The position numbers were made by a program, and so were the translations under genes. A stretch of 17,230 nt of DNA, taken from positions 1-17,230 of the forward strand of contig CAYUIG010000063.1 of the NCBI GenBank assembly GCA_964444685.1, written 5' to 3'. The DNA comes from CAYUIG01 sp964444685 (GTDB lineage Bacteria; Gemmatimonadota; Gemmatimonadetes; Longimicrobiales; RSA9). A model generated the notes under the pieces. It made no database searches. It saw nothing but the letters and a program-made list of their open reading frames with translations, and had not been told where the DNA came from. Of this stretch, positions 14,223 through 17,230 are shown piece by piece. Within the stretch, counting starts at the first letter, position 1; the number at the start of each line of letters is the position of its first letter.

Positions 14223-15197
14223 CTACTGGAACACGTCCAGGTCGTGCCCAGTCACGACCCTGCCGCGATACGACCGTCGGATCTCGTCGAGCAGCGCTTC
14301 CTCCGGATTCGGACGTCCGACCCCGCCTGGGTTGGCCCGATGATAGAGGATCAGCAAGCCGGGACGGGCCTGCGTCGCAAGCTCTGCCAGTTCCGTTGAC
14401 GATGTGTGATGCTCCCGGCGATACCTCTGGTACGGCGCGGATACGTAGTCATACGTCATCATGCTGTAGGCTTCGTGAATCAGGACATCACAGCCGCGGC
14501 AATGGTCGACGATGCTCTGGCTCGGTGCTGCGTCACCCGAGATGACGATCGTGCGGTCCGGGGTCTCGAAGCGGTATCCGAACGCATCGGGCACAGCCCC
14601 GTGCCGCACGCGAAACGCGGTGACCGTGACGTTCTCGTCCCGATAGATCACGCCGGGTTCGATCTCGTGTGCATTGACGCGGTATCCCTCCGCCTGCTCC
14701 GGCCGTCCCAGTGTTCTCTTGTCCCGGGTCCGGATCGCGATGTCTTCCCGATAGGCCTCCAGGATGTGCGCGGTCATGTGTTCGAGTCCCCTGGGACCGT
14801 AAACCTCGAGCGGAGCCGTCCTGCCCACCGACCAGGGCGTGAGAATCAAATCAGGGTATCCTGCCGTGTGATCGGAATGCAGATGCGTGAGGAATGCGAC
14901 TCGCAGATCGGTCACCGTCAAACCGGCGACTCCCTGTTGCTGCGCAGCCGCCACCCGGCGAACGACGCCGGGACCGAAGTCGATGAGGTAGGGGGTGCCG
15001 TTCACCACGATCGCGGTCGCCGGTCCTGAGCGGTCCGGATCCGGGCTGGGCGTGCCCGTTCCGAGGAGGACGATCTGCGTTACCGGAGCCTGATTCGGAA
15101 GGCTTTCCGGTGAGAACGTGGAGGACGCCAGAGACAACGACAACAGCGCTACGCCCAGAACGTGCGGCACTCGGTGCACCGTGTCCTGCATGTTCAT
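14223..15197 (-). CDS. Exported MBL-fold metallohydrolase
   Basis: A 324-residue metallo-beta-lactamase-fold protein of the RNase Z/arylsulfatase-like branch. Metal ligands are visible in LTHLHSDHTAGYP (HxHxDH, 105-110), H199 in FRVRHG, D222 in VISGDAAPS and a late His in LILYHRANP. The fold starts with QIVLLGTGTPSPDPDRSGPA. An N-terminal hydrophobic stretch (VLGVALLSLSLASS) suggests export, so tRNA processing is unlikely; periplasmic ester or sulfate hydrolysis is more plausible. The start at 15197 follows GGGGGATGGAGCG, a good ribosome-binding region, and was preferred over an upstream frame extension to 15317 that is Arg-rich and unlike this family. It lies 72 bases upstream of the metalloprotease, on the same strand. 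Confidence 0.82.
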   Translation of the reverse strand: MNMQDTVHRVPHVLGVALLSLSLASSTFSPESLPNQAPVTQIVLLGTGTPSPDPDRSGPATAIVVNGTPYLIDFGPGVVRRVAAAQQQGVAGLTVTDLRVAFLTHLHSDHTAGYPDLILTPWSVGRTAPLEVYGPRGLEHMTAHILEAYREDIAIRTRDKRTLGRPEQAEGYRVNAHEIEPGVIYRDENVTVTAFRVRHGAVPDAFGYRFETPDRTIVISGDAAPSQSIVDHCRGCDVLIHEAYSMMTYDYVSAPYQRYRREHHTSSTELAELATQARPGLLILYHRANPGGVGRPNPEEALLDEIRRSYRGRVVTGHDLDVFQ

Positions 15198-15328
15198 CGC
15201 TCCATCCCCCAATCCCGATCTATCGGCAACGGTTGCGCTCGACTCTACACGGCAGGCGGAAACGCCTCGGCCCTCATCACGCGCCGCTCGTCTTCGTCTT
15301 CTTCGGAACCTGTTCAACGCCGCCTGGC

Positions 15329-15781
15329 CTATCCAGGGTCAGGAATGGGGCCGAGCCGACACGCCGCTTCGAGGGGGACAGTATCTCGATGGGCCAAGGC
15401 TCCGTTCAAATCGATGAATGTACTATCTGCGCGACGAGTCACTTGAAGGCTGCCCAGCACGCTGCCGAGAACGGTTCCACCATCGAAGACGATACCCTGG
15501 ACTCCGCCCTCGCCCGTGGGCGACAGCTCAGTCCGGCCAGTCGACAGCCGTTGGGGAGAGGAGAGAACGATCGCCAGCTCGGAATCGTCAGCGCTCAGGC
15601 GAACGACGTGCGGGAGTCCAGTCGCCCATCGCGTCTTGGTGCTGTAGAGGCACGTTCCGGTCCAGCGGGTCGACTCGCTGTCGCCCCATTCTGCCTGAGC
15701 CTGCCCCTGTTCTCGGGGTCCCGGCCCTGAGCAGGCACCCACAGCGATCGTGCAAATGATCGCGAGAATGTGTCGACGCAT
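15329..15781 (-). CDS. Small hypothetical lipoprotein
   Basis: A 150-residue predicted lipoprotein: MRRH, then ILAIICTIAVGAC with Cys17 as lipidation site, then a polar GPGPREQGQAQAE linker. The mature part has Trp/Thr-rich and strand-like segments (ESTRWTGTCLYSTKTRWATG, GVQGIVFDGGTVLGSVLG, STFIDLNGALAHRD). I recognise no family. An upstream in-frame ATG at 15829 would put 16 extra residues before the signal and is less likely. No attC lies on either side, so it is not an evident cassette gene. Function unknown. Confidence 0.65.
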   Translation of the reverse strand: MRRHILAIICTIAVGACSGPGPREQGQAQAEWGDSESTRWTGTCLYSTKTRWATGLPHVVRLSADDSELAIVLSSPQRLSTGRTELSPTGEGGVQGIVFDGGTVLGSVLGSLQVTRRADSTFIDLNGALAHRDTVPLEAACRLGPIPDPG

Positions 15782-15825
15782 TGGACATGCCTGCAAGAGA
15801 ACGATGGAGACCTGGCGCACGCAGG

Positions 15826-16134
15826 TCACAGTTGGCTCAACGAAACACCCCTGTCGATGCCGTCCAGGAAGTCGGTCACGACTTCGGCATAGAGCTCAGG
15901 CTCTTCGAGGTATGAAAAGTGAGCGCTGCGCTCGAATACCCGCCATTGCGATCCCGGGCGTCGAGTGCTCAGCTGCCTCATGAGGCCAGTGAACGTCTCG
16001 CCGGGGATGCCCGGACCACCGCGCAGCAGAACCAGCGGCACACCGCTGCTCCGGTCTCCCATGATCTGGTACCAGGTTCTGAAGCCCCGGAATGAGACGT
16101 AACCGTCGCTAACGTGCGCGGACGCTGTCGACAT
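15826..16134 (-). pseudogene. Proline-iminopeptidase-like hydrolase lacking its core
   Basis: A 102-codon frame that joins the two ends of an alpha/beta hydrolase. The N-terminal part (GYVSFRGFRTWYQIMG, then VPLVLLRGGPGIPGETF) has the GGPG oxyanion-hole motif of proline iminopeptidases. From about residue 50 it continues as the extreme C-terminus of the same fold (GSQWRVFERSAHFSYLEEPE, then VVTDFLDGID) with the catalytic His in ERSAH. The middle of about 190 residues, with the nucleophile Ser and acid Asp, is missing, yet the frame is kept. It cannot be an active hydrolase. Proline iminopeptidases are normally near 300 residues. Confidence 0.75.
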
Positions 16135-16209
16135 CTGTTAGCCGGATGAACCGGATCCCGACGATGATCTCAGCGTCCGCTGCCGCCGCCTTTCGATCGG
16201 TTGGCATCG

Positions 16210-16342
16210 CGCTAACCCATCAACGGCGGGAGTCAGGCTGCGAGCCCGTCCAGCACCCCTACGAGTGAATGGCGATACGAGTTCTCACCAAGCTGCCAAT
16301 GACTGCCTTGGGCGCTCGACAGCTTCAAGGATTTCCTCAGGC
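16210..16342 (-). repeat. attC: Decayed attC site far from the main array
   Basis: The layout matches the main-array family: left core CGCTAAC (16210-16216), left arm GTCAGGCTGC (16232-16241), GCCCGTCCAG as in the 1544 site, ATACGAGTTCTCACCAA (16275-16291) identical to the 3007 site, right arm GACAGCTTCAAG and right core CTCAGGC (16336-16342). Both cores carry mismatches. It starts inside the stop codon of the DinB-like gene, just as the 3007 attC overlaps the TIR stop. Confidence 0.7.
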
Positions 16343-16915
16343 AGAACCTTCCGCGGCAAAGCGAGGTAGTCTCCGCTTCGCCGCTGCCACATGGTGCGGC
16401 CCATGGTAAATCGTGAAGTACAGCAGCTCGCGTGCAGTAATCTTACCGAGCAACGGATGCGGGAGCAGCACATGATCCAGGCGCTTCTCGGACCAGGGCC
16501 CCAGCGCGTTCCGCAAGCGCTCGTTCACTCGCCCCCACCGGCCAAGGAGCGAGCTCTGCACATCGTTGGGGCTCGCTGCGTCGGATTGGAAAGTCGGCAC
16601 AAACCGCCCTGGAGCACCAGCCCCGCCGCCAAGAAGCGTCAGGTAGTCTGCTCTGAGTTGATCGAATGTGCGCGATGGTCGCCGGGCTTTTCCGAAGCGC
16701 AGCCCTAGAATCCAGGGCGGGATCGAAAGCCCTCGCGCGGTGGCGCCTACAGCGATGTTGAGGTGGTCGACGTGTTGGGCGGGTGACCACGCCTGCCCTT
16801 CGGACGTGACGAACTCATTGCTGGACAGAGACCCGAAGAACCGGGCCACAGCCTCTTCCGATTCTCGGAGCGATTGGGTGAGTTCAGCCGTGGTGAAAGG
16901 CCCGTGCGACTTCAT
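16337..16915 (-). CDS. DinB-superfamily protein
   Basis: A 192-residue helical protein of the DinB/YfiT-like four-helix-bundle superfamily. The family's metal-binding histidines are visible: WSPAQHVDHLNI (H48, H51) and, near the end, YHGPHHVAAAKR (H171-H175). Relatives include thiol-dependent S-transferases (bacillithiol, mycothiol) and many proteins of unknown role, so the reaction cannot be specified. Its stop codon overlaps a decayed attC, so it was probably acquired as an integron cassette. The start at 16915 has no strong ribosome-binding site. No attC was recognised on its upstream side. Confidence 0.8.
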   Translation of the reverse strand: MKSHGPFTTAELTQSLRESEEAVARFFGSLSSNEFVTSEGQAWSPAQHVDHLNIAVGATARGLSIPPWILGLRFGKARRPSRTFDQLRADYLTLLGGGAGAPGRFVPTFQSDAASPNDVQSSLLGRWGRVNERLRNALGPWSEKRLDHVLLPHPLLGKITARELLYFTIYHGPHHVAAAKRRLPRFAAEGSA

Positions 16916-16999
16916 GGTTCAGCGCTCGTTACCAGGAACAGGTTCGATGTGGGGCTGGTCGACGTGTCAGAGACTCGTCCCGCGCGCTTCATCGGTTAC

Positions 17000-17030
17000 G
17001 AAGGGGCGGGCGCCTTCGGCCAGCCCCTTC
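17000..17030 (-). terminator. Terminator-like hairpin
   Basis: GAAGGGGC (17000-17007) and GCCCCTTC (17023-17030) form a perfect 8-bp inverted repeat around a 15-base GC-rich loop. It lies 28 bases downstream of the cupredoxin stop on the minus strand, where a transcription terminator would be expected. No T-run follows, so it may be a weak or factor-assisted terminator. Confidence 0.45.
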
Positions 17031-17057
17031 CGATCCATCCGCCGGCCGCCGCGCCGG

Positions 17058-17230
17058 CTATCGGACGAGGATGGTGGTCCTCATGCCGAGCTCTTCGTGC
17101 TTGCCGTGATCGTCGTTGACCGGGCAGTAGATGGTCCATGTGCCGGGCGTCAGCTCGACCGTCAGCGTGGCGGTGCCGCCGGGCGGCACGGGCTCGGTCT
17201 CCCATTCCTGGCTGGCGCCTTCGACCTCGA
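17058..17230 (-). CDS. Cupredoxin domain protein, C-terminal part
   Basis: Only the last 57 codons are in the window; the gene continues past the right edge. The end reads PGGTATLTVELTPGTWTIYC, then PVNDDHGKHEELGM and TTILV. This is the typical C-terminal copper-site loop of plastocyanin/azurin-like proteins, with Cys, His and Met ligands (C in IYCPV, H in DHGKH, M in LGM). Such proteins are usually periplasmic electron carriers or copper-binding lipoproteins. A terminator-like hairpin follows the stop. Signal peptide and first His ligand cannot be seen. Confidence 0.8.
   Translation of the reverse strand, partial: EVEGASQEWETEPVPPGGTATLTVELTPGTWTIYCPVNDDHGKHEELGMRTTILVR

Noticed and set aside
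12405..14399. A 664-codon open frame on the plus strand
   Set aside because: It lies fully opposite the metalloprotease and MBL genes, is Arg/His/Val-rich without any domain, and arises from high-GC codon bias on the other strand.
14223..15317. The MBL protein as cytosolic RNase Z with an upstream start
   Set aside because: The 40 extra residues are Arg-rich and lack a ribosome-binding site, while the inner start has a good one and is followed by an export-like hydrophobic stretch.
16916..17057. A further attC between the DinB gene and the cupredoxin
   Set aside because: GCTTCATCGGTTACGA at about 16986 faintly recalls a right arm and core, but no matching left arm pairs with it; the hairpin at 17000-17030 explains the symmetry better.

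Overview
The window is high-GC bacterial DNA. All recognised genes lie on the minus strand, so reading order runs from high to low coordinates. The secreted-protein style (signal peptides ending around LTAQE, several short lipoproteins), a large metzincin of the DUF5117/DUF4953 type and the gene mix suggest a Gemmatimonadota-like soil bacterium. That is inference; no rRNA or marker gene is present to prove it.

Bases 1-4856 are an integron cassette array. Six sites (1-56 partial, 1544-1665, 2268-2375 degraded, 3007-3131, 3919-4043, 4767-4856) have the attC layout: an outer GCATAAC/GCCTAAC core, an inner arm like GTTAAGCTGC, a variable middle, an inner arm like ACAGCTTCAAC, then GTTATGC/GTTAGGC. 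The right arm carries one extra base, which makes these attC sites read on the minus strand like the genes between them. In minus-strand order the cassettes carry: a frameshifted VOC/glyoxalase-like gene; a HEPN-like protein with an RNNAAH motif; a TIR-domain protein; two small lipoproteins; and a two-gene cassette with a class III nucleotidyl cyclase and a membrane protein of the DUF5706 type. The last pair has the architecture of a Pycsar anti-phage system (PycC plus PycTM), translationally coupled through an ATGA overlap. Three of the six cassettes are therefore defence-like.

Bases 4978-5148 hold a 23-bp periodic series of GCGTAGC/GCATAGC motifs that ends in a perfect GCATAAC attC core. 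Bases 5559-7281 are a boundary zone. It has a short coding remnant, a trypsin-like serine protease, a 93-aa unknown protein, and an N-terminal fragment that looks like an integron integrase. No intact integrase is in the window.

Bases 7468-14150 look like ordinary chromosome: a tight operon of a secreted metzincin-like metalloprotease, an AddA/UvrD-type helicase-nuclease and an AlkA-type DNA glycosylase. Then come an exported MBL-fold hydrolase (14223-15197), a lipoprotein (15329-15781), a proline-iminopeptidase-like gene that has lost its core (15826-16134), a DinB-fold gene with a decayed attC of the same family at its 3' end (16210-16915), and the C-terminus of a cupredoxin at the right edge. 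The stray attC 11 kb from the main array suggests that cassettes have also landed elsewhere, or that an older, longer array has been broken up.
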